A stretch of 64,000 nt of DNA, taken from NCBI GenBank assembly GCA_020631735.1, contig CM036225.1, positions 66,204,662 to 66,268,661 on the forward strand. Reading direction: 5' to 3'. The notes under the pieces were generated by a model, which was not told where the DNA came from, made no database searches, and saw nothing but the letters and a program-made list of their open reading frames with translations. The translations under genes and the position numbers were made by a program. Numbering within the stretch: the first letter of the stretch is position 1; each line of letters starts with the position of its first letter. Shown here one piece after another: positions 55,114 through 64,000 of this stretch. The stretch comes from Saccharum officinarum (taxonomy: Eukaryota; Streptophyta; Magnoliopsida; Poales; Poaceae).

Positions 55114-55260
55114 ATGGGTCAGGAGAGCATCGTCAAGTCTGCAACCATAGCTGAGGTAAAAGCACTAGGAATAGATGAAGATTCTCCCCTTTTTCATACT
55201 ATGGTTAAGCTTACGTCCAGATTAGATGAGTTAGAGGAAAGAAAGTTTGGTGCTCCATAG
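55114..55260 (+). pseudogene. Gypsy gag N-terminus, truncated
   Basis: A 48-codon frame (M-G-Q-E-S-I-V-K...[11 protein letters not shown]) ends at a TAG inside the junction with the truncated copia element. The rest of the gypsy element is missing. Confidence 0.55.
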
Positions 55261-55299
55261 CACCAAACTAATACCAGCCCGCAACAAAATATCATACCA

Positions 55300-56708
55300 G
55301 CCCGCAACAAAATATCCATAGCATACTTTTGTTGAGACATGACCAAGCCGTCTCCCTGTCGCTTGACCTCAATACCCAAGAAGTAATGGAGGTCACCAAG
55401 ATCTTTCAGTGCAAACTCACCCTGTAAATCTTTAAGCAATGCAGACGTGGCATCATGAGATGAGCTTGCAACAATAATGTCATCAACATAAACAAGTACA
55501 AATAAAGTGTGACCACCCCTGTTGAAATAAAACAAGGATGTATCCGCCTTAGATGGAACAAAACTAAGCCGAATCAGCTTATTGCATAGACGGGCATACC
55601 AAGCACGGGGTGCTTGTTTGAGACCATATAATTCCTTGTCTAATCTGCACACATAATTGGGATGAGTATTGTCAACATAGCCCGACGGTTGATGCATATA
55701 AACCTCTTCTTCCAACACACCATGCAAAAATGCATTCTGAACATCGAGTTGTCTAAGAGACCAGCCTTTGGACACTGCAACAGAGAGCACAAGACGAATG
55801 GTGGCAGCCTTGACAACAGGACTGAAAGTGTCCTCATAATCAATGCCATAACGCTGCCGAAAACCCTTAGCAATAAGACGTGCTTTGTACCTGTCATCAG
55901 ATCCATCTGATTTATGTTTAACTTTAAAAACCCGCTTACAGCCGATGACGTTTTTGCCTTTAGGTGGAGGAGGGACCAAACGCCATGTCTTGTTGCGCTT
56001 CAAGGCCTCAAACTCAGAGTTCATGGCCTCTGCCCACCGTGGATCAGCCAAGGCTTCAGCTACTGTAGTTGGTTCGCTTGTAGAAGAAGTCACCAGGGTG
56101 CACCAGCGTACAGTGCTGTCAGTGTAGCGCTTTGGTTTCACTATACCGTGTTGCAAACGTGTTGCATGCCGAGGTGGAGGGGAATCCGGGGTCGGTGTAG
56201 CAGCTGCTGCAGATTCGGCCGCCGCAGAAGATCCAGGGGAGTGGATCTCCTCTGTACCGGCGCTGCCCGATCTGGACAGGAGCGGGCCCCCACCGCTGGG
56301 ATCCGGCTGTGCCAGGGACGAAGGCGCTGAAGTTGTTGGAGAGTTGGAGACACCCACAGAATATCCAGGCGAGCCGGATGATGCGGCGGGAGGCGAGGAT
56401 GGCAACGCCGGCACGGAAAGCGACGCTGATCTGTTGTCGGTACGAGGTGAAGGTCTGCCGCCGCCGCCAGGAGAATCAACACCGGAGTCCATGCCACCGT
56501 TGTCATGTTGCAGATGCATATGATATGGCTGATTCGGGGGCATTTGAGGACGATTTTCAACACCATTTTCTTCACCGTAAGTTCCTGCAGCTGCGTCATC
56601 ATCAAGAGAGCTAGACATGGCATTAGTAGGAAATGGAGATGACCGATGATCATGCACAATTGCATCCCCAAAATCGACGGTACTATTGCGGAGAGAATCA
56701 GGCAGCAA
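55300..56708 (-). pseudogene. Copia reverse transcriptase
   Basis: Long minus frame: a Ser/Pro/Gly-rich linker (about 56700-56150), then [34 protein letters not shown] and the catalytic Y-V-D-D-I-I-V-A-S. The frame is lost just upstream relative to the integrase (around 56710-56750). The last ~30 codons of the open frame are the neighbouring gypsy sequence. Confidence 0.85.
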
Positions 56709-56739
56709 CAGATTTCGGCTCTCAAGCGTGCACCAGCAT

Positions 56740-58135
56740 TTGGACGCAAGGAGGCGAACAGAAATACTTGCTCATCAAAAATTACATCACGAGAAATATA
56801 AACACGGCCGTTAGATGGATCTAAACATTTGAACCCCTTGTGCATATTACTGTAACCGATGAAAACACATTTCTTTGATCGAAATTCTAACTTCTTGGAG
56901 TTGTATGGCCTCAAATGGGGCCATACTGCACAGCCAAAAGTGCGAATAAAGGAATAATCTGGTGGGTGACCAAAGAGGTGCTCATAAGGACTTTGGTCAT
57001 TGATAACTCGAGAGGGTAGGCGATTGATGAGAAACACAGCGGTGAGGAATGCTTCATCCCAAAATTTCAAAGGGACAGAGGCATGAGCAAGCAGTGAGAG
57101 ACCCATTTCAACAATGTGCCTATGTTTTCGTTCTGCGGAGCCATTTTGCTGGTGTGCATGTGGGCATGAGACATGGTGATCTATTCCTATGCGTTTGAAG
57201 GAGTTCAAGGATTGATACTCCCCTCCCCAATCAGTTTGAACTGCACGGATTTTACGGTTAAATTGCCGTTCAACAAGATTCTGAAAATCATGGAAGCATT
57301 GGAAGACTTCAGATTTACGACGCAATAGGTAGATCCAAGTGAATTTACCGTAATCATCAATGAAAGAAACATAATAATCATGTCGCCCAACTGAGGTTGG
57401 AGCTGGACCCCAAACATCTGAAAACACTAGATCTAGTGGACTCGATGAAACACTGGTTGACACTGGATAAGGCAGCTGATGACTCTTGCCTTGTTGGCAG
57501 GCATCACACACACTGTTATTTTTGGAATGAGTAAAAGGCAACTTGTGACGGCTAAGGATCTGTTGCACTGCACGACTAGATGCATGGCCTAGCCTGTGAT
57601 GCCACAGCGAAATCGATGGCTTGAAGGCGCCAAGCACTTGCTTATTTGAAGGCTTGAAGGGGTAGAGCCCTCCTTCACATGTGCCTCTGTGGAGGGTTCT
57701 CTTCGTCCCCTGTTCCTTAATCAAAAAATGACTCGGGTGAAATTCAAGAAAGACATTGTTGTCTTTGGCAAGACGATTTACAGATATGAGACTTTTACTG
57801 GCCTTAGGAACAAATAAAATATTGTTTAGACGAATATCACGATTTGGGGAGTGCAAAGTACTATGACCAACAGAATCAATCTCCATACCTGTGCTGTTTG
57901 CTGCATGGACTTGATCACCGCCTGAGTAACGATCACGGACAGTCAGCTTGCCGTTCAACAAGATTCTGAAAATTGCTGCGTCCACCGGAGTTGCCGCCGC
58001 CTCCACGACCGCTTTTCCGGCCACCGCGCCCGCCGCCACCACGGCCGCCACCACCACGGCCGCCGCGTGATCTGAAGTTGCCGCCGCCGCTGCGGCCGCC
58101 TCTAGTCGCTGCATTAGCGGAGGAGTGCGATCCAC
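56740..58135 (-). pseudogene. Copia protease remnant and integrase
   Basis: GAG-pre-integrase (L-W-H-H-R-L-G-H-A-S), zinc finger (C-D-A-C-Q-Q-G-K), integrase core with F-I-D-D-Y, Q-T-D-W-G-G-E-Y and H-Q-Q-N-G-S-A-E-R-K. The N-terminal part should hold the CCHC knuckle and the protease Asp but lacks both: after a Gly/Arg-rich stretch comes a 26-base patch (57949-57974) identical to a piece of this integrase (57269-57294), then L-T-V-R-D-R-Y-S-G-G. Confidence 0.82.
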
Positions 58136-58141
58136 CCCCCG

Positions 58142-58786
58142 CTATACAGCTCCTTGCGTTGCTCGTGGGAGATCAACTGAGCGTAGAGCTCCTGCACGGT
58201 GATGGGTTCGACGCGCGCTGCGACCGCCGAAACGACGGACTCGAAGTCTTCCCCGAGACATGTGAGGATATATGAGATCATCCTCCAGCTTCCGCCCCGC
58301 CGCCGCCATCTCGTCTGCGAGGCCCTTCATCTTGAGGTAGTAGTCAGCCACCAATTGATCGCCCTTGGACGCGGTGGCGAGCGCCATGCGCGTGGAAATT
58401 ACCCGCACACGGGACTGAGAGGCGTGAAGCCCCTGGATGGCCACCCATAGTTCCGCCGCCGTCGTCGCCGACGAGACCTGGGCGAACACTTCTTTGGAGA
58501 GGGAGGAGAACAGGTAGCTCAGGACCTGCTGGTCCTTCGTGACCCACTTCTCGTAGTCTGGATTTGGTTCCGGATCAGCCGCCTTGTCCTTGGAGGATGG
58601 ATTGGCGGGTGCAAGGAACTCCGCCGGCGGCGCAGCCGAAGGCTTGATGAAGCTGGCGAGCTGTGCCCCCTTCAGGGTAGAGGACACCTGGGCATGCCAC
58701 ATGGCATAGTTGCCCCGGGTTAATTTCTCCGAGACCGGAGGAAGGAAGCCGAACGTGAACGCCGCTGCAGCGGACGAGGTCGCCAT
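58142..58786 (-). pseudogene. Copia gag
   Basis: ATG at 58786 follows the primer site. N-terminal copia gag motifs (L-T-R-G-N-Y-A-M-W-H-A-Q-V) and L-S-K-E-V-F-A-Q-V...A-A-E-L-W-V-A-I are intact; then a small deletion near 58265 (in the D-D-L-I-x-Y-I-L region) shifts the frame. In the other frame the V-V-S-A-V-A-A-R-V-E-P-I-T-V-Q-E-L-Y sequence continues. Confidence 0.82.
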
Positions 58787-58972
58787 GTTCGGTTCCGTAG
58801 GGAAAGTGGCTAAGCTGATACCATATAGGAATTTGGGTTAACGAGTTGGCGGTTCAGGCCCTCGGTTACGTGTTAAATAGAGGTGGAGAACAGCCCTCCA
58901 CCGGTGGCATGTTACAACATCAGTTGATCTATTCTATGGACTACGCACAGCCACTACATGGTTTAGCAATAC

Positions 58973-60226
58973 ATGCATAGACTAAGTACAACCACTAAAT
59001 GGTCTAATGCTATGTTTGGTTACCACCGAATGACCTGGACGCCTATGACAACTTCATTGTCTAACACACTGGATGGTGTAGTAGCCAGGGCCCAGGAGCA
59101 GCAGGAGGAGGAAGCTCTGCCCTGGCCACCTGCTTCCGAGTTCGTAGGATTCGTTGCAGCAACCTTCTTGCTCATGCTCCCTTTCGTCGACGCCGTCGTT
59201 GCACTCGACGACGTCATTAGCCCTGGTAGCAGTAGCATTAGCAGCGACGACCATGGCCATGGTGGTGTCGTTTCTGGCAATAAGGGTGCAGTGGCATCGG
59301 CTCACAAGTTCAGGACACTGACAGATGTCCGTGATGCTCTCTCCGGGGTCTCCGAGCAGGTCCAGCTCTGGCTCTCGTGTCTCAGTTCCTCCTGTTCGTC
59401 ATCAACCGACGCAGAAGCTGCGAGGATAAGCGGGGAGATGAGAAGCCTGCTGTTGGCGAAGCTGGACAAGGTGGACGAGGCCATGAGGAACACGCGAGAC
59501 TGCATTATGACTCACTTCATGTCCTTGACGACAGACGACCATGGCCATGGCTATACAGTGTCAGGACTGCATCCATCACCTGACATTCATGTTGCCACTC
59601 AGTTCGCAGTGAGCTACATCATTGTGCTATCGACTAGTTACAGCTACAACCGTTCATCAGTGGATCCTGCTACTGCATATGAAGCATGCCTGTCTCTCGG
59701 AGAGAATAGTACCGGTTCTTCCACCAACCTGAACATCGTGATCATCCGTTCCCTAGAAGAAAGCCTCACCAGGGTGTCGCAGTCATTCGTGGATCAGAGC
59801 CTCAGGTTCCTATTCCTGGCCAACAATTTCTACTTCCTGTGGCACCAACTGCTTTCTCAAAATCTGCTTTTGGATGTCCCAACGGATGCCCTGGCTCGCA
59901 AGATTGACAGTTACATAAACAGTTACCTGCAAGTATCGTGGACGCCGGTGTTGAAGCCCTTGCATGGTCATTCACCCTGTTGCTTTTTCTTCACGAGATA
60001 CTCAGCACAGCGTAAGTTCTTGTCAGAGTTTAAGAAAGCCTACGCTGCACAGAAACTCTGGAAGGTTCCAGACCCAGAGCTAAGGAAAGTGTTGCGGACA
60101 ACCATCGTCGATAAAGTCATTTCAGCCTTCACAAAGTTCTTGGAGGATGGTGGTGTCAGTACTTCAAGAGTCATCGTCAGTCCCGAGAGCTTGCAGGAGA
60201 TGTTGGAAGAGTTGTTTGAAGGATAA
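58973..60226 (+). CDS. Exo70-like protein, N-terminally truncated
   Basis: A 417-codon open frame. From about residue 48 on it reads as Exo70 (PF03081): E-F-V-G-F-V-A-A-T-F-L-L-M-L-P-F-V-D (52-69), a middle helical region, then S-L-R-F-L-F-L-A-N-N-F-Y-F-L-W-H-Q-L, L-Q-V-S-W-T-P-V-L, R-Y-S-A-Q-R-K-F-L-S-E-F-K-K-A-Y-A-A-Q-K-L-W-K-V-P-D-P-E-L-R and E-E-L-F-E-G at the C-terminus. The first ~200-250 residues usual in plant Exo70 are absent: a copia element lies immediately upstream, and residues 1-45 look non-homologous. It resembles the grass-specific FX clade, as far as memory allows. Whether it is expressed is unknown. Confidence 0.8.
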   Translation: MHRLSTTTKWSNAMFGYHRMTWTPMTTSLSNTLDGVVARAQEQQEEEALPWPPASEFVGFVAATFLLMLPFVDAVVALDDVISPGSSSISSDDHGHGGVVSGNKGAVASAHKFRTLTDVRDALSGVSEQVQLWLSCLSSSCSSSTDAEAARISGEMRSLLLAKLDKVDEAMRNTRDCIMTHFMSLTTDDHGHGYTVSGLHPSPDIHVATQFAVSYIIVLSTSYSYNRSSVDPATAYEACLSLGENSTGSSTNLNIVIIRSLEESLTRVSQSFVDQSLRFLFLANNFYFLWHQLLSQNLLLDVPTDALARKIDSYINSYLQVSWTPVLKPLHGHSPCCFFFTRYSAQRKFLSEFKKAYAAQKLWKVPDPELRKVLRTTIVDKVISAFTKFLEDGGVSTSRVIVSPESLQEMLEELFEG

Positions 60227-60540
60227 ATAACCGGTGCACTACAATTTACCAACATTCAGTTAGTATTGCTTCCATCTATGTTCATCGTTTCATTGTGGTT
60301 TTAAATGAGAAAGGATCTTCAAACGATTTGACTTATGGATCGAGCTGCCGACTAAAAGTTGAAGCACTACAAGTAATAAGTCTGTTTTTGGCTGCTGCAA
60401 CTTCGTCAAAATTGTTGTTGATGTATTTAGTTCAATATAATGCAGATCTCGCTCTCTTATGCAAAAACTGTAGTAAGACAAGAGTAGGATTCTGATTTTG
60501 GCAATTAGCCCCTGTACTCGCTACTACCGCTGCTATTGTG
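60227..60540. other. 3' flank of the Exo70-like gene
   Basis: AT-rich, probably 3' UTR and downstream DNA; no gene seen. Confidence 0.5.
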
Positions 60541-61008
60541 TACTCCCTCCGTCCTCTAAATTTTGCAATCCTAGAATTCAAATTAGTCCCAAACTTTTTG
60601 CATACATAAGCACTGTCATAGCAGGCTATCACATCACCCTGTATCGCTGGCCATCTACTGTTGTCACGGATATTTGTCTTAACGCTTGTCCACGCGGGAA
60701 ACTTCTCGTTGCTACACCAGCTTGTTTAAGGGGGCTGATTATTTAGTGCCACGTGTGGCAACTCATGGCCACAAGTTTTCTATTGTTGCTTGTGTAATGA
60801 AGTTGTACGGTATTGCAGCTGCAACTCATCAGACTTACACCATGTTCGCTTATACTAAAATGTTGTGAGAGAAAAACACTATTCCATAGCTAAAAAATAG
60901 CTCAAGCTAACATGGTGTTACTTTCCAAGGGTATTTACATAATTTTGCACCACTCCTTGGTTTCTCCCTCAATCCTAGAACTGCAAAATTTACGGGACAG
61001 AGGGAGTA
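60541..61008. mobile_element. Stowaway MITE with a nested MITE
   Basis: Ends TACTCCCTCCGTCC and, from the right, TACTCCCTCTGTCC, with TA at both borders. The ~35-bp terminal repeats include aaattttgca. Inside, 60838-60921 is bounded by acaccatgtt(c/a)gctt and its complement, so it seems a smaller MITE inserted in the first. Confidence 0.8.
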
Positions 61009-62223
61009 TGTTCTTGTTTTCTTGTTGAAAGTGGAGCAACCACTTCCTGGACTGGAGTGATAATATAATTTGCAATCCACATGGAAGGACTGGGGCAAAA
61101 CAGTGCCAGCTTCATAGCCTTTGGTAATGCACTGTGATATTTAGTTGCAAATGAAGAATACTAAAGTTGTGCTAGATTTGCGATTTTTAGGCCCTTGTTT
61201 GTCACAACTGAAACTTATGCAGAGCCGCAGAGTTGGTATGTAACTTATGGCTGGCTCTGCTGCATGAAAAAGCTGAATGGCTGTCTAGCCGTTTGAATTT
61301 ATGGACTGGTTAGAAGATGTACCATGTCGTAAATAAATTGTGAAATGTGTCTAAGGGGTGTTTTTAATTCTTGGGTCGAAAAATTTTAGGGTGTCACATC
61401 GAATGTTTCATGGGATGTCAAAAGGGGTGTTTGGATACTAATAAAAAAACTAATTACATATCTCGTCTGGAAGCCGCGAGACGAATTTATTAAGCTTAAT
61501 TAAACCGTCATTAGCATATGTTTACTGTAGCACCATATTGTCAAATCATTGACTAATTAGGCTTAAAAAATCATCTCGTAATTTATCACAATCTGTGTAA
61601 TTAGTTATTTTTTTGTCTACGTTTAATACTCTATGGATTATTTGATTTGTGTAATCATCTCGTAAATTCATCACAATTTGTGTAATCATCTCGTAAATTC
61701 ATCTCATTGATATATCTACATTTGGGTATAAGAGTAACTTTTGGCCAAGGTAGAGTTATGCCAATAATAATTATTTGATTGGATTGAGAAATTGTAAGAA
61801 AATTAAGTGACTTGGAATCAAATATCAATCCCTCTTTCATTCAAAGCAGTCTGGATCTCATAACCAATCAACTCTGTGAAACTGTTTTTTTTTTAGGGGA
61901 ACTCTGTGAAACTGCTAAGGTATAAAAGTTGAAAGACTCCAGGCCCATCACGGCCTTGTGATCAAGGCCTCAAACAGCAGTCGTGGGCTGGTCGCCATGC
62001 TGTTGTATAGGTCAGAAAACCTATCATGTCTCAGGGGCCTTAACCTTCCTGCCAAGTGCCGGCCAGCGCTTAAATCGTTTCCAGAGGACCACGCCACGCA
62101 AGGTGAAAGTGAAACCGTGAGAGCCAATACTGAGCAGCGTGTTTGTAACGGCACGCGAATTGAGTGATCTCGTCAGTGTCATCGTGTGCAGGCTTCTCCA
62201 CACAGGCTTAAGGCATACACACC
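61009..62223. other. Intergenic, with a partial Tourist-like MITE
   Basis: 61425-61640 carries the ggtgtttgga...GACTAATTAGgctt...gtgtaattagtt motifs of a grass Tourist/hAT MITE, with no clean right end. A ~32-bp unit (tttgtgtaatcatctcgtaaattcatc) is duplicated at 61645-61705. No gene recognised. Confidence 0.5.
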
Positions 62224-62323
62224 NNNNNNNNNNNNNNNNNNNNNNNNNNNNNNNNNNNNNNNNNNNNNNNNNNNNNNNNNNNNNNNNNNNNNNNNNNNNN
62301 NNNNNNNNNNNNNNNNNNNNNNN
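62224..62323. other. Assembly gap (100 N)
   Basis: Exactly 100 N, the usual placeholder for a gap of unknown size. It cuts into the region following Exo70 fragment 4. Confidence 0.99.
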
Positions 62324-62389
62324 CATATCGTCGGTTATCCTCGTGGATCCACATAGGGTGATGAACTGAAAGACATCATGATCTGTGTT

Positions 62390-63058
62390 GAGGCTCTGGA
62401 GAGAGCATCATGCACGTCTAGCAGTGCCCGGAGCTTCTCAGCTGCCCCTCTTTGTTGGTAGGAACAATATGTTCTTGGCAGCTAGGATCATCGACATTCA
62501 GAGGAGCAGCAATGGCGTCAACGAAGCTGAGCATCTTCAACAGCGTTGTTTCGACAAAATCGTACAAATTCAGGAGCTGCAGGGGGCGCAAACAGTAGCT
62601 TCCTCCGGGTCCTGGCTAGAAAATCCACTGGAGCATGCCCACACGATGGATGTGGTGATCGCCCGGAGAGCCGAGTTCCAACTCTGTACAAGATGCTGTA
62701 GCTGCCGCGAGATGAAGATCCTCCTCCCGGATGCATCGAGGTCAGCAAGACGGAAAAGCCAGGCGACCTGCAGCTCCCGAGAGCCACCTGTCTGGGGCAC
62801 TGACGTTGCCATCGGCACAAGCACTGAATTCCTCCACCAGGCCCCTGACGTGCAGGCCCAACTCTTGCGGGAGCTCCATGCCTCGTTCTTGGTGGAGCCC
62901 CCGGCGTTTTCCTCGACTACCAGAGGTCGTTCTCCTACTGAATAGGATGAGGGGGTGTAGGTGCTACTCGAGAGGGTGGTACCTGAAGGGGCGGCGGTGC
63001 TGCCAGAAACCCACTGCCGGTAGCCGCCGCTCCATGCTCTCTGTCCGACCGCCTCCAA
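62390..63058 (-). pseudogene. Exo70-like fragment 4 (N-terminal half)
   Basis: Minus-strand homologue of fragment 2: V-x-x-R-A-W near the start, S-G-T-T-L-S, G-E-R-P-L-V-V-E-E; then in shifted frames L-H-V-R-G-L-V-E-E-F-S, P-D-R-W-L-S, Q-V-A-W-L-F-R-L-A, F-V-E-T-T-L-L-K-M-L-S-F-V-D and L-L-D-V-H-D-A-L-S-R-A-S. The expected ATG start is TTG (63056-63058). At least three frame changes occur. It runs toward the N gap, so the C-terminal half may lie in the gap or be lost. Confidence 0.68.
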
Positions 63059-63424
63059 TCCTGATGCTGGATGCTTTGAATCTGTATTTTTTTCTTAGAT
63101 GTAGTTTGGGTCCATTCTCGCGTTTGTTTGTCCAGGGAGGATGGTTTGGTCACTATGGTGCCTTCTTTTTTTTTTCACTCTCCTCTTCTCTAGTGAGCTT
63201 TTACCTCAGCTTTTAGTAGTATCGTTTATATAAAATTTTTTTAAGTCTTTTATTTTTTTAAAAAAGGTTTAGTAGTCTTTTCATTATATATATGTCATTT
63301 TGATTCTGTACGCGTTAAACTTTCTAAGTTTGACTAGATTTGTAAAAAGTAGTAGCAACATTTGCATCTTCAAATAAGTTTATTATAAAAATATATTCAA
63401 CAACTAATCCGATGATGATGCTTA
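63059..63424. other. Upstream flank of Exo70 fragment 4
   Basis: T-rich non-coding DNA (long t runs at about 63165-63175 and 63235-63270). No gene seen. Confidence 0.45.
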
Positions 63425-63619
63425 GGCCCTGTTAGGATTCCATGGTCTAAAACTTTAGACCACTTTAACTCTTGAGGCTCTAAATATGAGGATGTCTAAA
63501 GTGTTGTCTAAAATTTAGGTCATCTCACAAAACTTGATCACACAAATAAGTTAAAGTGGTATAAAGTTTTAGTCTCAATTTTAGTCAACTAAACTTTAGA
63601 CTTGGAATCAAAACAGACC
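63425..63619. mobile_element. Tourist-like MITE
   Basis: 195 bp. Left end GGCCCTGTTAGGATTCCATGG; right end, read inward, GGTCTGTTTTGATTCCAAG. Flanks are TTA and TTT, a near match to a TTA TSD. No coding capacity. Confidence 0.7.
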
Positions 63620-64000
63620 TTTGTTATGTACCATATATTAATGATTTCTTGTATATATTTAGTTAAAGTTAAAATATTTGAATTCTCGAAAACTAAAAGC
63701 GATATTTATTTTGAGATAGATGGACTATATATTAGAGTCCGGCTAAAAGATGTCCTTAATCTGACGCGTGTTCCAATTTCAGTTTTCACAACGCGTTGTG
63801 GTTACAGAGTAGTGGAGGGCATTGACCTTGACTCCCACCTGTCGGTTCTTATCTAATAAGCCCAGCTCGCTAGACAGCATGGTGGGCCTTACGTGCTCGT
63901 GTAATTGCCGTGCCAGTGCGTGCGACTTGAGAGGAATCAGTTCATTAAAACCACTATAGATTGAAGCCACCAGCCCACCACCGTGTTTCGTGGGCTCACG
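63620..64000. other. Upstream flank shared with Exo70 fragment 2
   Basis: 63787-63840 repeats the cacaacgcg(t/c)tgtg and ttgaccttgac(t/c)(t/c)ccacc blocks seen at 49875-49914. The rest is unremarkable. Confidence 0.5.

Larger units (their letters stand above)
55260..58800 (-). mobile_element. 3'-truncated copia element
   Basis: Minus-strand order: primer site (near 58830), gag 58786-58142, integrase 58135-56750, RT to about 55310. The element stops within the RT C-terminus after S-Q-Q-K-Y-A; RNase H, polypurine tract and 3' LTR are absent. The 5' LTR is probably about 58838-58918, but its limits are unclear. It lies against the 5' side of the Exo70-like gene at 58973, in the opposite orientation. 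Confidence 0.75.

Noticed and set aside
61948..62369. Frames spanning the N gap
   Set aside because: They read through unknown bases and cannot be real evidence of a gene.

Overview
This window is plant nuclear DNA, almost certainly from a grass (Poaceae; a panicoid/Andropogoneae-type genome is my best guess). The evidence is dense nested LTR retrotransposons, grass-type Tourist, Stowaway and hAT MITEs, CACTA elements with repeated ctttagtccc subterminal motifs, and fragments of a grass-expanded Exo70-like gene family. A run of exactly 100 N at 62224-62323 is an assembly gap. I see no bacterial genes, CRISPR array, rRNA or tRNA gene. Most of the sequence is transposable elements (TEs) or their debris, and most coding regions are broken.

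Layout. 1-6592: the left-hand part of a minus-strand Ty1/copia element of the SIRE/Maximus type (LTR 4110-6592, PBS, intact 608-aa gag, then 2.2 kb without coding potential running off the window). 6593-9298: unclassified, partly GC-rich. 9299-9688: a MITE. 9708-18498: a non-autonomous hAT-like element with an 8-bp target-site duplication (TSD) that carries a fragment resembling a DUF3537 membrane-protein gene. It is split by a complete minus-strand Ty3/gypsy chromovirus, CRM-like (10180-17829, two 920-bp LTRs, TSD CTACA). 18507-22285: mixed sequence with a Tourist MITE, a second MITE and two intron-separated exons of a TRM1-type tRNA methyltransferase. 22290-34827: one decayed plus-strand copia element (LTRs 22290-22564 and 33437-34827) holding three younger insertions: a MULE with a GRF-zinc-finger pseudogene (24307-26632), a 4-kb solo LTR (28669-32717) and a small CACTA element (33544-34664). 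37387-40220: a second solo LTR with TSD ATATT. 40551-41087: a second member of the 9299 MITE family. About 41.4-48.1 kb: a CACTA element with a multi-exon plus-strand gene encoding a Ptta-like region, a DUF8039-like region and a Ulp1-type cysteine protease.

48.36-64 kb: the only non-TE gene family in the window, pieces of four Exo70-like genes in both orientations (48367-48954 +, 49335-49751 -, 58973-60226 +, 62390-63058 -). They are broken up by a long-TIR MULE (50078-51235), minisatellites, a gypsy LTR/gag fragment (54.0-55.26 kb), a truncated minus-strand copia (55.26-58.8 kb), MITEs and the N gap. The copy at 58973-60226 keeps an open C-terminal two thirds of the protein; the others are fragments.

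Nothing here works together as an operon or pathway. The coherent story is TE nesting, gene-fragment capture, and duplication and decay of an Exo70 family locus. Many premature stops in the old elements fit CAG-to-TAG or CGA-to-TGA changes, as expected of methylated, silenced plant TEs.
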